NCBI RefSeq assembly: GCF_017114985.1
Contig: NZ_JABXKP010000097.1
Location: 1-64,000 of the forward strand
Direction of reading: 5' to 3'
DNA length: 64,000 nucleotides
Source: Nostoc sp. JL33
Lineage (GTDB): Bacteria > Cyanobacteriota > Cyanobacteriia > Cyanobacteriales > Nostocaceae
The notes beneath the pieces were generated by a model, which had not been told where the DNA came from, did no database searches, and saw nothing but the letters and a program-made list of their open reading frames with translations. Position numbers and translations under genes: made by a program. Shown here one piece after another: positions 25,216-33,211 of the stretch (the first letter of the stretch is position 1; each line of letters starts with the position of its first letter).

Positions 25216-27297
25216 ATGAGTGAGCAGGTAGTAGCTGATAAATTTATCCAAGATTTAGAGCGTGTTGCTCAAGTGCGATCGCAGATGTCTGTATGTTTGA
25301 GTAAACTTGCCCAAACAATTAATCAAGCTGAATTAGCTGGAGACTCTTCATCAGGAAAACTCAGTTTGGAGCGAGATATTCAAGATATTACAGTAGCTAG
25401 TAAAAACCTCCGCCAAGGTGTATTTCGCCTTTTGGTATTGGGCGATATGAAACGCGGTAAAAGTACGTTTCTCAACGCTTTAATTGGGGAAAACCTATTG
25501 CCGAGCGATGTTAACCCTTGTACCGCAGTGTTAACAGTTTTACGCTATGGGGCAGAAAAGAAAGTTACCATTCATTTTAATGATGGAAAAAGCCCACAGC
25601 AGCTAGATTTTCAGAACTTTAAATATAAATATACCATTGATCCGGCTGAAGCTAAAAAACTAGAGCAGGAGAAAAAACAAGCATTTCCCGATGTTGATTA
25701 TGCAGTAGTTGAGTATCCCTTAACGCTACTAGAAAAGGGAATTGAAATTGTCGATAGTCCAGGATTGAATGATACAGAAGCGCGAAACGAATTATCTTTG
25801 GGTTATGTAAATAACTGCCATGCAATTTTGTTTGTGATGAGAGCTTCTCAACCTTGTACCTTGGGTGAGCGCCGCTACCTAGAAAATTATATCAAAGGTC
25901 GAGGATTGACAGTTTTCTTCTTAGTTAATGCTTGGGATCAGGTGCGGGAATCATTGATTGATCCTGATGATGTAGAAGAATTACAAGCATCTGAGAATAG
26001 ATTGCGGCAAGTATTTAATGCGAATTTAGGAGAATATTGTACCGTAGAAGGTCAGAATATTTATGACGAACGAGTGTTTGAGCTTTCGTCAATTCAAGCA
26101 CTCCGACGACGGTTAAAAAATCCCCAAGCTGATTTAGAGGGGACTGGCTTTCCGAAGTTTATGGATTCGCTTAATACTTTTCTTACCAAAGAACGTGCGA
26201 TCGCAGAACTCCGTCAAGTCAGAACTTTAGCAAGACTTGCCTGCAATCATACCCGCGAAGCAGTCGCTAGACGCATACCATTACTTGACCAAGATGTAAA
26301 TGAATTAAAAAAACGAATTGATTCAGTGGAACCAGAGTTTAACAAACTCACAGGTATTCGAGATGAATTCCAAAAAGAAATTATCAATACCAGAGACACT
26401 CAAGCAAGAACGATTTCCGAATCTTTTCGTAGTTACGTTTTAAATTTAGGTAATACCTTTGAAAACGATTTCTTACGCTATCAGCCGGAATTAAATCTGT
26501 TTGATTTTCTCAGTAGTGGTAAACGAGAAGCATTTAACACCGCGCTGCAAAAAGCTTTTGAGCAATATATCACTGACAAATCTGCTGCTTGGACATTAAC
26601 TGCTGAAAAAGATATTAATGCAGCTTTTAGAGAACTTTCTCGCAGTGCTGCCCAATATGGCGCGTCTTACAGTCAAGTTACAGACCAAATTACAGAAAAG
26701 CTCACCGGACAAAACGTCAAAGTAAATACCACTACTACTGCTGAAGAAGAGAACTCTCCCGGATGGGCAAAATGGGCAATGGGATTGTTATCAATATCTA
26801 ACGGAAATCTTGCTGGTTTCGCACTAGCCGGCGCTGGATTTGATTGGAAAAATATCTTGTTAAACTACTTTACTGTAATTGGCATTGGCGGGATAATTAC
26901 GGCAGTGACAGGTATTCTTCTTGGCCCCATCGGGTTTGCGCTGCTAGGTTTGGGAGTAGGATTTTTGCAAGCAGATCAAGCACGTAAAGAGTTAGTTAAA
27001 ACTGCTAAAAAAGAGTTAGTTAAACATCTACCGCAAGTAGCACATGAGCAATCTCAGGTTGTATACAATGCGGTGAAAGAGTGTTTTGACTCTTATGAAA
27101 GAGAAGTGAGTAAGCGGATTAACGATGATATTGTATCTCGTAAATCTGAATTAGATAATCTGCTCAAGCAGAAAGAAACCCGCGAAATAAATCGTGAGAG
27201 TGAGTTCAAACGTTTAAAAACCTTACAGGAAGATGTAATAGCTCAGTTGCAAAAAATTGAGGCGGCGTATAGCAATTTATTAGCTTACTATAGCTAA
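25216..27297 (+). CDS. bacterial dynamin-like protein, BDLP1 ortholog
   Basis: 693-aa GTPase that self-assembles on and tubulates membranes. Length and motif positions match what I remember of Nostoc punctiforme BDLP, whose structures are known: P-loop GDMKRGKST at 76-84, G2 in NPCTAV, DSPG at 180-183, G4-like NAWD. The trunk is helical, and the paddle (AGFALAGAG and GIGGIITAVTGILLGPIGF, near 540-600) inserts in lipid. I chose ATG 25216 because it gives this length and follows AAAGGTG; the frame is open further upstream inside the previous gene. Second gene of a three-gene operon with the small membrane protein and the J-domain dynamin. Probable role in thylakoid or plasma-membrane remodelling. 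Confidence 0.95.
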   Translation: MSEQVVADKFIQDLERVAQVRSQMSVCLSKLAQTINQAELAGDSSSGKLSLERDIQDITVASKNLRQGVFRLLVLGDMKRGKSTFLNALIGENLLPSDVNPCTAVLTVLRYGAEKKVTIHFNDGKSPQQLDFQNFKYKYTIDPAEAKKLEQEKKQAFPDVDYAVVEYPLTLLEKGIEIVDSPGLNDTEARNELSLGYVNNCHAILFVMRASQPCTLGERRYLENYIKGRGLTVFFLVNAWDQVRESLIDPDDVEELQASENRLRQVFNANLGEYCTVEGQNIYDERVFELSSIQALRRRLKNPQADLEGTGFPKFMDSLNTFLTKERAIAELRQVRTLARLACNHTREAVARRIPLLDQDVNELKKRIDSVEPEFNKLTGIRDEFQKEIINTRDTQARTISESFRSYVLNLGNTFENDFLRYQPELNLFDFLSSGKREAFNTALQKAFEQYITDKSAAWTLTAEKDINAAFRELSRSAAQYGASYSQVTDQITEKLTGQNVKVNTTTTAEEENSPGWAKWAMGLLSISNGNLAGFALAGAGFDWKNILLNYFTVIGIGGIITAVTGILLGPIGFALLGLGVGFLQADQARKELVKTAKKELVKHLPQVAHEQSQVVYNAVKECFDSYEREVSKRINDDIVSRKSELDNLLKQKETREINRESEFKRLKTLQEDVIAQLQKIEAAYSNLLAYYS

Positions 27298-27315
27298 TAT
27301 ATCTCGTTACTCTCT

Positions 27316-27430
27316 CTCGTTCCCAGCTTCTAGCTGGGAATGCCTACTTGGAGGCTCCGCCTCCCATAACCATAAGAATATGAGGCGGAGCCTCAATGAA
27401 TTGCATTCCCAGCTTCTAGCTGGGAACGAG
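27316..27430. repeat. 115-bp palindromic repeat between two dynamin genes
   Basis: CTCGTTCCCAGCTTCTAGCT opens and the exact inverse ending GGGAACGAG closes the element; inside, GGAGGCTCCGCCTC faces GAGGCGGAGCCTC. Each arm is itself a hairpin (CCCAGCTTCTAGCTGGG). It belongs to a well-populated Nostoc palindrome family. Its terminal GAGG lies 5 bases from the ATG of the next gene and can serve as ribosome site. Confidence 0.9.
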
Positions 27431-27435
27431 GAATT

Positions 27436-29658
27436 ATGAAACAACAGTATGAAGTTTATAAGGATTTAGCAGATTCTCTCAAATCTGCATCTGCGTTACT
27501 GAATTTAGAAGGCAAATCGCAACTGCATCAAGATATAATTACCGTCTGCAATCATCTGGTTAATCCTAGCTTTCGGATTGCGGTATTTGGCCCGTTTAAT
27601 CATGGCAAATCTACCTTGCTAAATGCCATGTTGGGGAATCGTACCTTACCAATTGATTTAATTCCTACCACAGGCGCGGCGATTACTGTCAAGTATGGCT
27701 CTGATGTGCGAACTCGCATCATGTTGCGAGATGGTACAGAAATATCCCGCAATGGCACAGAAGCTTTACAGCAATTTGCAATTCTTGATGGCAATAGGCA
27801 GATGCGAAAAGACGTAGCATCTGTGGAAGTGTTTTGTCCGCATCCCTTTTTGGAAACAGGTGTAGAATTGCTCGATTTACCGGGAACAAATGATAGAGAT
27901 GAACAAGATAATTTAATCCAAGAACAACTATTAAGCGCAGATTTAGTCATCCAATTATTAGATGCACGTAAGTTAATGACTTTAGGTGAGCGGGAAAACT
28001 TACGAGATTGGTTATTAGATCGCGGTATTAAAACAGTTATATTTGTTGTCAATTTTCTTAACTTACTCGAACCCGACGAGCAAAAACAAGTTCAAAATCG
28101 CCTGGTGTTTGTTGCAGAAAGCTTTCGATCCGAATTGCCTCCAGGTTTTAGTAATTTATATCGCGTTGATGCTTTACCTGCTTTAAGAGCCAGATTAAAA
28201 GGCGATGTTGCTGCTGCCAATAGTAGCGGTTTAGCGGCTTTTGAAACAGCTTTACAAAATATTGTGGGAATTTTGCAACCAAATCGTAGTAGTGTGCGTT
28301 TGCCAAGAGTGCAAGCGATCGCTTATAAAATCCAACTCTCATTAAAAGCTAAAATTGACCCGATTGCTATTGAAATAAAATCCTTTGATGATAAAGAAAA
28401 TACTAAAAGTGAAATTAAACAAAAAGCAGCTAACTTAATTTATAAAGGTTTTGCTACTAGCGTCGGAGAGCTACGCGATTGGCTAGCATTACCCAAGCTA
28501 CTCACAAAATATCAAGCTGATGCAGCAGTTGCATTGGCAGAAAATAACTTCAAAGTTTGGCAAAAAAATACTCTTAAAAAAGACCTGACTCAGTTACAAT
28601 TTGCTGTGGTAAAATGGCTTTATCAAGCTTACGAGTTTTTCCAAGAAGAACGACCGCAAGATTTAATAATTCCCTTTCCTAGCGAACCAGAAGTAACATT
28701 ACCCTCAAAGCCAAGCAATACTGATGATTTGAGTGAACCTGGTTCTATCGCTGTTGGTGGTGGTATTGGTTGGTTGTTAGGCGGGCCAGTTGGTGCTGCT
28801 GTCGTCGCGAGTATTTCTTATTTGCTAAACAAGAATATCCAAAAACAAGACGATCAATTAGCAAAGGAATCTTATCATCACCAAGTTGCTAAACTTTGTA
28901 TAACTGCAATTGAAGATTCTTTATCTGGCTTCAGCAGTCAAGGGTTATCTATTTTGGCTGAATATGAACAGAAAGCCGAAAAAGTAATTTGTTTTGAACT
29001 TAGTCAAGAACCGCTAGAAATTACTAAAAAACGTGAAAGTTTGCAGCAGTTACAAAACGGTTTTAATCAGTTGCTGCAAGAGTTAGAAAAAGTTAAAATA
29101 CTTTCCAATTATCAACCTTATAAAGAAATACCCAAATATAGCAACACCAATAGAAAATATTCGCCACAGCCAGAGAGAGTTCAAACTTCCCCTAAAAAAG
29201 ATACTGGTGTTAAGCAACAACAGGAAAATACTGCTAAGGATACTGGGGTAAAGGTAGAATCTGTTTTTACACCGCCACAGGCAAAAGCTTCTCCCTCTCC
29301 ACGGAAAGAAGAGGTGGAGGCTAAATTTCGTGATTGGGAACTCAATGAGGAAATAGCGCGAATGAAAGCAGAGATGCAATCGCCTGGTTTTAAAACTGAC
29401 AAACAGCAAAATACAACTCAAACCAACGAAGCATCCAATCAACCAAAAACGCAGACGGAAAAAGATAAGATTACTCGCGCCTACAGCATTTTAGGATTGC
29501 AAGCAAATGCTTCTCAGGCTGAGGTAAAGCAGGCTTATCGAACTTTAGTAAAAAAATGGCATCCAGATTTGTTTGTTGGTAAGGCGCAACTACAAAAACA
29601 AGCTCAAGATAAAATGCACTTAGTTAATGAAGCTTACACGATTTTGAGTGAGAAATGA
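27436..29658 (+). CDS. dynamin-like GTPase fused to a C-terminal J domain
   Basis: 740 aa. Residues ~1-290 are a dynamin GTPase: P-loop GPFNHGKST (52-60), Thr-rich switch IPTTGAA, DLPG at 147-150. The G4 position reads VNFLN instead of NKxD, so base specificity may be relaxed. A helical trunk holds one Gly/Ala-rich hydrophobic paddle-like segment near 437-462 (GGGIGWLLGGPVGAAVVASI). After a Lys/Pro/Gln-rich linker (~560-670) the last ~65 residues form a complete J domain: YSILGLQANASQAEVKQAY, KKWHPDLF with the HPD motif, and LVNEAYTILSEK. J domains recruit Hsp70 (DnaK), so this protein should couple a membrane-remodelling GTPase to a chaperone. It starts 138 bases after BDLP1, the gap being a palindromic repeat. 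Probable BDLP2 partner. Confidence 0.92.
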   Translation: MKQQYEVYKDLADSLKSASALLNLEGKSQLHQDIITVCNHLVNPSFRIAVFGPFNHGKSTLLNAMLGNRTLPIDLIPTTGAAITVKYGSDVRTRIMLRDGTEISRNGTEALQQFAILDGNRQMRKDVASVEVFCPHPFLETGVELLDLPGTNDRDEQDNLIQEQLLSADLVIQLLDARKLMTLGERENLRDWLLDRGIKTVIFVVNFLNLLEPDEQKQVQNRLVFVAESFRSELPPGFSNLYRVDALPALRARLKGDVAAANSSGLAAFETALQNIVGILQPNRSSVRLPRVQAIAYKIQLSLKAKIDPIAIEIKSFDDKENTKSEIKQKAANLIYKGFATSVGELRDWLALPKLLTKYQADAAVALAENNFKVWQKNTLKKDLTQLQFAVVKWLYQAYEFFQEERPQDLIIPFPSEPEVTLPSKPSNTDDLSEPGSIAVGGGIGWLLGGPVGAAVVASISYLLNKNIQKQDDQLAKESYHHQVAKLCITAIEDSLSGFSSQGLSILAEYEQKAEKVICFELSQEPLEITKKRESLQQLQNGFNQLLQELEKVKILSNYQPYKEIPKYSNTNRKYSPQPERVQTSPKKDTGVKQQQENTAKDTGVKVESVFTPPQAKASPSPRKEEVEAKFRDWELNEEIARMKAEMQSPGFKTDKQQNTTQTNEASNQPKTQTEKDKITRAYSILGLQANASQAEVKQAYRTLVKKWHPDLFVGKAQLQKQAQDKMHLVNEAYTILSEK

Positions 29659-29745
29659 AATGACAAACAAGACCCCCAATTTCTTTAATAAGTCGGGCAT
29701 CTGTCACTAATTTGATTAGAATTAGGGAAGTCTTAGGTGAGATTT

Positions 29746-30420
29746 ATGCAATTGCTATCTTTGAGGAATGGCTTTTTGGCGTTAACCTTTACTGCGATCG
29801 CTTCAGTCGGTGGGTTAATCACAGGCTGTACCAATACTGCTTCCCAGAACCAAAGCCAAGCCCCAAACGCAATCGCTACCAATACTAGCGACAAGCAGAT
29901 GAATCACAGCATGGCAATGGATTTAGGCCCAGCCGATGCTAACTTGGATTTACGATTTATCGATGCTATGATACCGCACCATCAAGGGGCTGTGGAAATG
30001 GCTAAAGAAGCGCAGCAGAAATCAAAACGTCCTGAAATCAAAAAGCTAGCAGACAATATCATCAAATCGCAAAACCAAGAAATCACTCAGATGAAGCGGT
30101 GGCGGCAAGCTTGGTATCCCAAGGCGGGAGATAAACCAATGGCTTATGACAGTCAAATGGGGCACATGATGGAAATGTCATCTGACCAAATGAAAACTAT
30201 GATGATGAGTCAGGACTTAGGTGCAGCTGATGCTGAATTTGATCTGCGCTTTATCAATGCGATGATTCCTCACCACCAAGGGGCTGTAACAATGGCAAAA
30301 GATGCTTTGAGTAAGTCTAAGCGCCCTGAAATTAAGCAATTATCTCAAGAAATTATCAAGGCACAAAATATAGAGATTAAGCAAATGCAGCAGTGGCAAA
30401 AAACCTGGTATAACAAGTGA
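29746..30420 (+). CDS. double-DUF305 lipoprotein
   Basis: 224-aa exported protein. The signal peptide FLALTFTAIASVGGLITGC ends in a lipobox Cys near residue 28. Two tandem DUF305 (ferritin-like four-helix) domains follow: each has DLRFI(D/N)AMIPHHQGAV, SKRPEIK and EI.QM..W, at about residues 65-125 and 160-222. The paired His (MIPHHQ) and Met-rich linker (MGHMMEMSSDQMKTMMM) suggest copper or other metal binding in the periplasm, in line with what is suspected for DUF305 proteins. The ATG at 29746 is preferred over the GTG three codons upstream because AGGTGA precedes it. Confidence 0.85.
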   Translation: MQLLSLRNGFLALTFTAIASVGGLITGCTNTASQNQSQAPNAIATNTSDKQMNHSMAMDLGPADANLDLRFIDAMIPHHQGAVEMAKEAQQKSKRPEIKKLADNIIKSQNQEITQMKRWRQAWYPKAGDKPMAYDSQMGHMMEMSSDQMKTMMMSQDLGAADAEFDLRFINAMIPHHQGAVTMAKDALSKSKRPEIKQLSQEIIKAQNIEIKQMQQWQKTWYNK

Positions 30421-30601
30421 TACTAATTCGTAATTAGTAGTTTGGACAATCAAAGCAGGTCGTGTTTTGCGAGTAGTCAGGTTAAAATTTGGAAATGCAT
30501 TAGAACATCACCGAATTTTAGATTTTAAATTTTGGAAAATGGAATTGTTGGGCGTTGCCTAAGAAGAGAAGATTCTTGCGTTCCATTATTTAAAAAGTCC
30601 T

Positions 30602-30648
30602 GAACGCGAGAGCGTCTCTTTGGCGCAGCCTCTCGTAGAGAAGAGTTG
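30602..30648. repeat. GAACGCGAGAGCGTCTC dispersed repeat
   Basis: A 47-bp repeat also present, with few changes, at 42815-42862 and in part at 15550. Contains the inverted pair CTCTCGTAGAGAAGAG. Confidence 0.8.
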
Positions 30649-30786
30649 CCCCCGAATTTATTTGTGGAATAATTCTTTAATCCAAAATCTAAAATTAAAT
30701 GACTTGCCCCTGATACCATTTCTTTGTAAAGCTGCGCCAAACCCTTTTAACTTCTTTCTTCCTTTCTTTCTTCGCGTCCTTCGCGT

Positions 30787-30962
30787 CCTTCTCTACGAGA
30801 CGCTACGCGTAGCTTGTCCCAATACAGTTCAGTTAAGCATTTTTTCCTTCTCTCTGTGTTCTCTGCGCCTCTGTGGTTCGTTAAAAAAATTGATTTTCAG
30901 AAGGAGTTTTAGCCTTAACTGAACCGTATTGTAGCTTGTCCTCCGCAGGAGTACGCGGTTCG
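30787..30962. repeat. CTACGAGACGCTACGCGTAG repeat interrupted by a MITE
   Basis: The left part (30787-30819) and right part (30932-30962) together rebuild the uninterrupted repeat found at 51007-51060. The interruption is a small inverted-repeat element with a duplicated target. Confidence 0.9.
30820..30931. mobile_element. 112-bp MITE with 18-bp inverted ends and target duplication
   Basis: Ends CAATACAGTTCAGTTAAG (30820-30837) and CTTAACTGAACCGTATTG (30914-30931) are inverted repeats with one mismatch. TAGCTTGTCC is present on both sides (30810-30819 and 30932-30941), a 10-bp target duplication, while the uninterrupted copy at 51007-51060 has it once. The interior codes for nothing. It must have been moved by a transposase supplied elsewhere. 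Confidence 0.9.
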
Positions 30963-31119
30963 TTTTTCTTTCTTGTACTTAAATATGGTTTAGCGCATCT
31001 TCATACAGAATTGGTATGACTTGATTGCTGGGGTCAATCTAAAATCTAAAATCCAAAATCCTTGCATTGTCTGACCTTTATCGAATGCAAGCAAATTGTT
31101 AGATATGGATATACCTGTG

Positions 31120-31698
31120 CTATACAACCACCCCTGTATAAAATTGAATTATTTTTTTGGGAATATGTATTTTGCCCCAATAGTCATCAATAAACATTTT
31201 AAAATCTGTTATTGAAGTCCAATAAAAATCTCCGCCAATTTTTTCATCTGCATTAGCAGGATTGAAAATGACAGAATGAAGAATACCCCAAACTATGTTG
31301 CTGGAAATTAATAGTTTATCGCCATCATTTCCTAAAGTTACATGATTACTAAAGACCAGATTTGGATCAATTGAGTTGGCATGAACTAAATCACATCTTA
31401 GAACGTAATAAATCAGTTGTTCTACAGAAACAGTATCACCTGTAATGCCTGGAAGAAATAGCTTACCTCGTGGAACTTCTACATTTTGGCTCATCAGTCC
31501 AGGTAGTCCAGAATATGTGATCAGCCACATGAATTCCCTCAGAAAGCGTTGATACTCATTCCCTGAAGATTTGGTAAGTTTATAGTACTTGATAGAAGTT
31601 GCATCAACCGCAATACAAGCATCAGTCAAAGATAGCTCAATCTCACCTTTCGCCCAATGGTCAATAGCTGATTTTACTCTTTTACCAATAGTAATCAT
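31120..31698 (-). CDS. protein of unknown function
   Basis: 192 aa, soluble, no signal. It begins with a helical part (RVKSAIDHWAKGEIELSLTDACIAVDATSIKYY) and later has VLRCDLVHANSIDPNLVF, an arrangement (R...H in a helical bundle) seen in HEPN- or ApeA-like proteins, which include RNA-cleaving stress and defence factors. The similarity is weak and not a firm assignment. The gene is alone between a repeat-rich gap and a pseudogene, and is AT-rich, so it may be accessory. Confidence 0.6.
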   Translation of the reverse strand: MITIGKRVKSAIDHWAKGEIELSLTDACIAVDATSIKYYKLTKSSGNEYQRFLREFMWLITYSGLPGLMSQNVEVPRGKLFLPGITGDTVSVEQLIYYVLRCDLVHANSIDPNLVFSNHVTLGNDGDKLLISSNIVWGILHSVIFNPANADEKIGGDFYWTSITDFKMFIDDYWGKIHIPKKIIQFYTGVVV

Positions 31699-31887
31699 TT
31701 TTGCAGTTTGGCTGTGATAATTAGAAATTTAAAGAGTAACTAAAAATTTACATTTTTTGTCTAACTGGTTATTATACGGCAATTTGTATGTACTGTATCC
31801 GTATGCACTTTACAAGGGTAATAAGATATTCAGAGAATCCTACCTAACAGTTTTCTTCCACAGGCTCAAGCTGGATGGCTGCCAATT
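31699..31887. other. AT-rich spacer
   Basis: Upstream region of the minus-strand unknown gene at 31120-31698; no element seen before the kinase remnant begins. Confidence 0.4.
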
Positions 31888-32006
31888 ATGTTTGATAGCG
31901 ATCGCTCTCGTAAAATTGGTAATTCTGGATTAGGGTTAGCGATCGCTGAGGCAATTGTTTGAAGGTGCAAACTGAATTAGGGGAAGGTAGTACTTTTACC
32001 AACTGA
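31888..32006 (+). pseudogene. sensor histidine kinase remnant (ATPase G boxes)
   Basis: Reads MFDSDRSRKIGNSGLGLAIA, then EAIV and a stop. After a 2-base shift it continues KVQTELGEGSTFTN and ends at TGA. These are the G1/G2 boxes and final strand of a histidine kinase (DSDRSR, GxGLGLAI, GxGSTF). About ten residues are deleted at the break and all upstream domains are missing. A clear degraded fragment. Confidence 0.85.
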
Positions 32007-32086
32007 CTATATTCTCACGCAAAGAAACAAAGACGCCAAGATATAACTTTGCGCCTTTGCTTTTATATCCGAAATCATTTTCAGAT

Positions 32087-32725
32087 TTACTTGTTAGGCT
32101 GAGGAGTTAGCCGCAGATAGGGTTTGACTTCCTTATAACCTTTGGGGAATTTCTCTTTGAGTACTTCTGGATCTTTGAGTGAGGGGACAATTACAACATC
32201 CTCTCCATCTTTCCAGTCAGCTGGTGTCGCCACGCTGTAATTATCAGTCAATTGCAGAGAATCAATCACCCGCAAAAGTTCATCAAAGTTGCGTCCCGTG
32301 CTGGGAGGATAGGTGAAACTCAGGCGGAGTTTCTTATTGGGGTCGATCACGAAAACCGATCGCACTGTCACAGCCGCATTAGCATTGGGGTGGATCATGT
32401 CGTAAAGCTCAGAAACCTTGCGATCCGCATCCGCCAAAATAGGGTAGTTAAGGGTGGTGCTTTGAGTTTCTTCGATGTCTCCCACCCAGCCTTTGTGAGA
32501 TTCTACGTCATCAACGCTGAGTGCGATCGCTTTGACATTGCGCTTGTCAAATTCTGGTTTTAGCTTGGCAACTGTGCCGAGTTCTGTTGTGCAAACAGGT
32601 GTAAAATCAGCAGGGTGAGAAAACAGCACAACCCAGCTGTCACCTGCCCATTCGTAAAAATCGATGTCGCCGTGTGTTGAGGCTTGCGTAAAGTTGGGTA
32701 CTGTGTCACCTAGACGGAGAGCCAT
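32087..32725 (-). CDS. 1-Cys peroxiredoxin (Prx6 type)
   Basis: 212-aa peroxidase that reduces hydrogen peroxide and alkyl peroxides. The peroxidatic Cys45 is in PADFTPVCTTE. The long C-terminal domain (after residue 160: ADWKDGEDVVIVPSL, KGYKEVKPYLRLTPQP) is the Prx6 dimerisation domain, and no resolving Cys is evident. I chose ATG 32725, the usual MALRLGD start with AGGGA upstream; the frame extends 22 codons without support. Monocistronic, cytosolic. Confidence 0.95.
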   Translation of the reverse strand: MALRLGDTVPNFTQASTHGDIDFYEWAGDSWVVLFSHPADFTPVCTTELGTVAKLKPEFDKRNVKAIALSVDDVESHKGWVGDIEETQSTTLNYPILADADRKVSELYDMIHPNANAAVTVRSVFVIDPNKKLRLSFTYPPSTGRNFDELLRVIDSLQLTDNYSVATPADWKDGEDVVIVPSLKDPEVLKEKFPKGYKEVKPYLRLTPQPNK

Positions 32726-33207
32726 GAGAGATTCCCTGTAGTTACAAAGGCATATATATTCTAGTATGCCATCATGACATAAAACCCCCATTTCCCAATC
32801 GGGCTTTGGCGGTTTGAAACAAAATTTTAGGTTGTCACCACTCTCGCATAATGGATGCTACGGTGTACAAACAAGTCTAGAAACTCCACCTGGACTTGGT
32901 TTGGTTGCCCTAAGTATAGAAGACCACAAAAAGGGTATAGAATTTAATCATCCGTAGGTTGGGTAGAACGAAGTGAAACCCAACATCGAGTCTATTATTC
33001 AAATAAAAAATCTTGAATATTTCCAATTTGGTCGCCAGAATATTTGTCTTTGCCTATTTTAATAAAAATATCACCTGTTTCTGGCTCAACTGCTGGATTT
33101 TTATTTTTAGCATTAATGTTGATTGGGATTGGTTTTGTAATTGCGAATATCGTTGTCAAAGCAGTTCTAGCGCTTATTTGGCAAAAACTGCTATTGTCTG
33201 CGTTGGG
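32726..33207. other. 480-base gap upstream of peroxiredoxin
   Basis: Contains the peroxiredoxin promoter on the right side of its start, a palindrome at 32958-32984 and a small hydrophobic open frame at its far end. Otherwise nothing recognised. Confidence 0.4.
32958..32984. repeat. GTTGGGT/ACCCAAC hairpin repeat
   Basis: GTTGGGT (32958-32964) and ACCCAAC (32978-32984) around TAGAACGAAGTGAA. A dispersed palindrome that is extremely common in filamentous cyanobacteria. Confidence 0.8.
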
Positions 33208-33211
33208 TTAA
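33044..33211 (+). other. open frame for a small hydrophobic peptide
   Basis: From TTG 33044 the frame reads SLPILIKISPVSGSTAGFLF, LALMLIGIGFVIANIVVKAV and a short tail to TAA. It looks like one or two membrane helices. There is no good ribosome site, an in-frame stop lies 36 bases upstream, and it runs into the 3' end of the convergent glycosyltransferase. Could be a small membrane protein or a gene remnant; weak call. Confidence 0.25.

Larger units (their letters stand above)
30421..31119. other. 700-base repeat-rich intergenic region
   Basis: No gene. Apart from the named repeats and the MITE it contains AT-rich heptamers (aatctaaaatt near 30680 and 31042) and ttctttcttcctttctttcttc polypyrimidine. 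Open frames on both strands run through repeats and are not credible. Confidence 0.6.

Noticed and set aside
27316-27430. possible tRNA-like or riboswitch structure
   Set aside because: Fully palindromic on both strands and related to other dispersed repeats; no tRNA features.
30525-30922. overlapping frames of 71 and 100 codons
   Set aside because: They run through the MITE and dispersed repeats and end at repeat borders.
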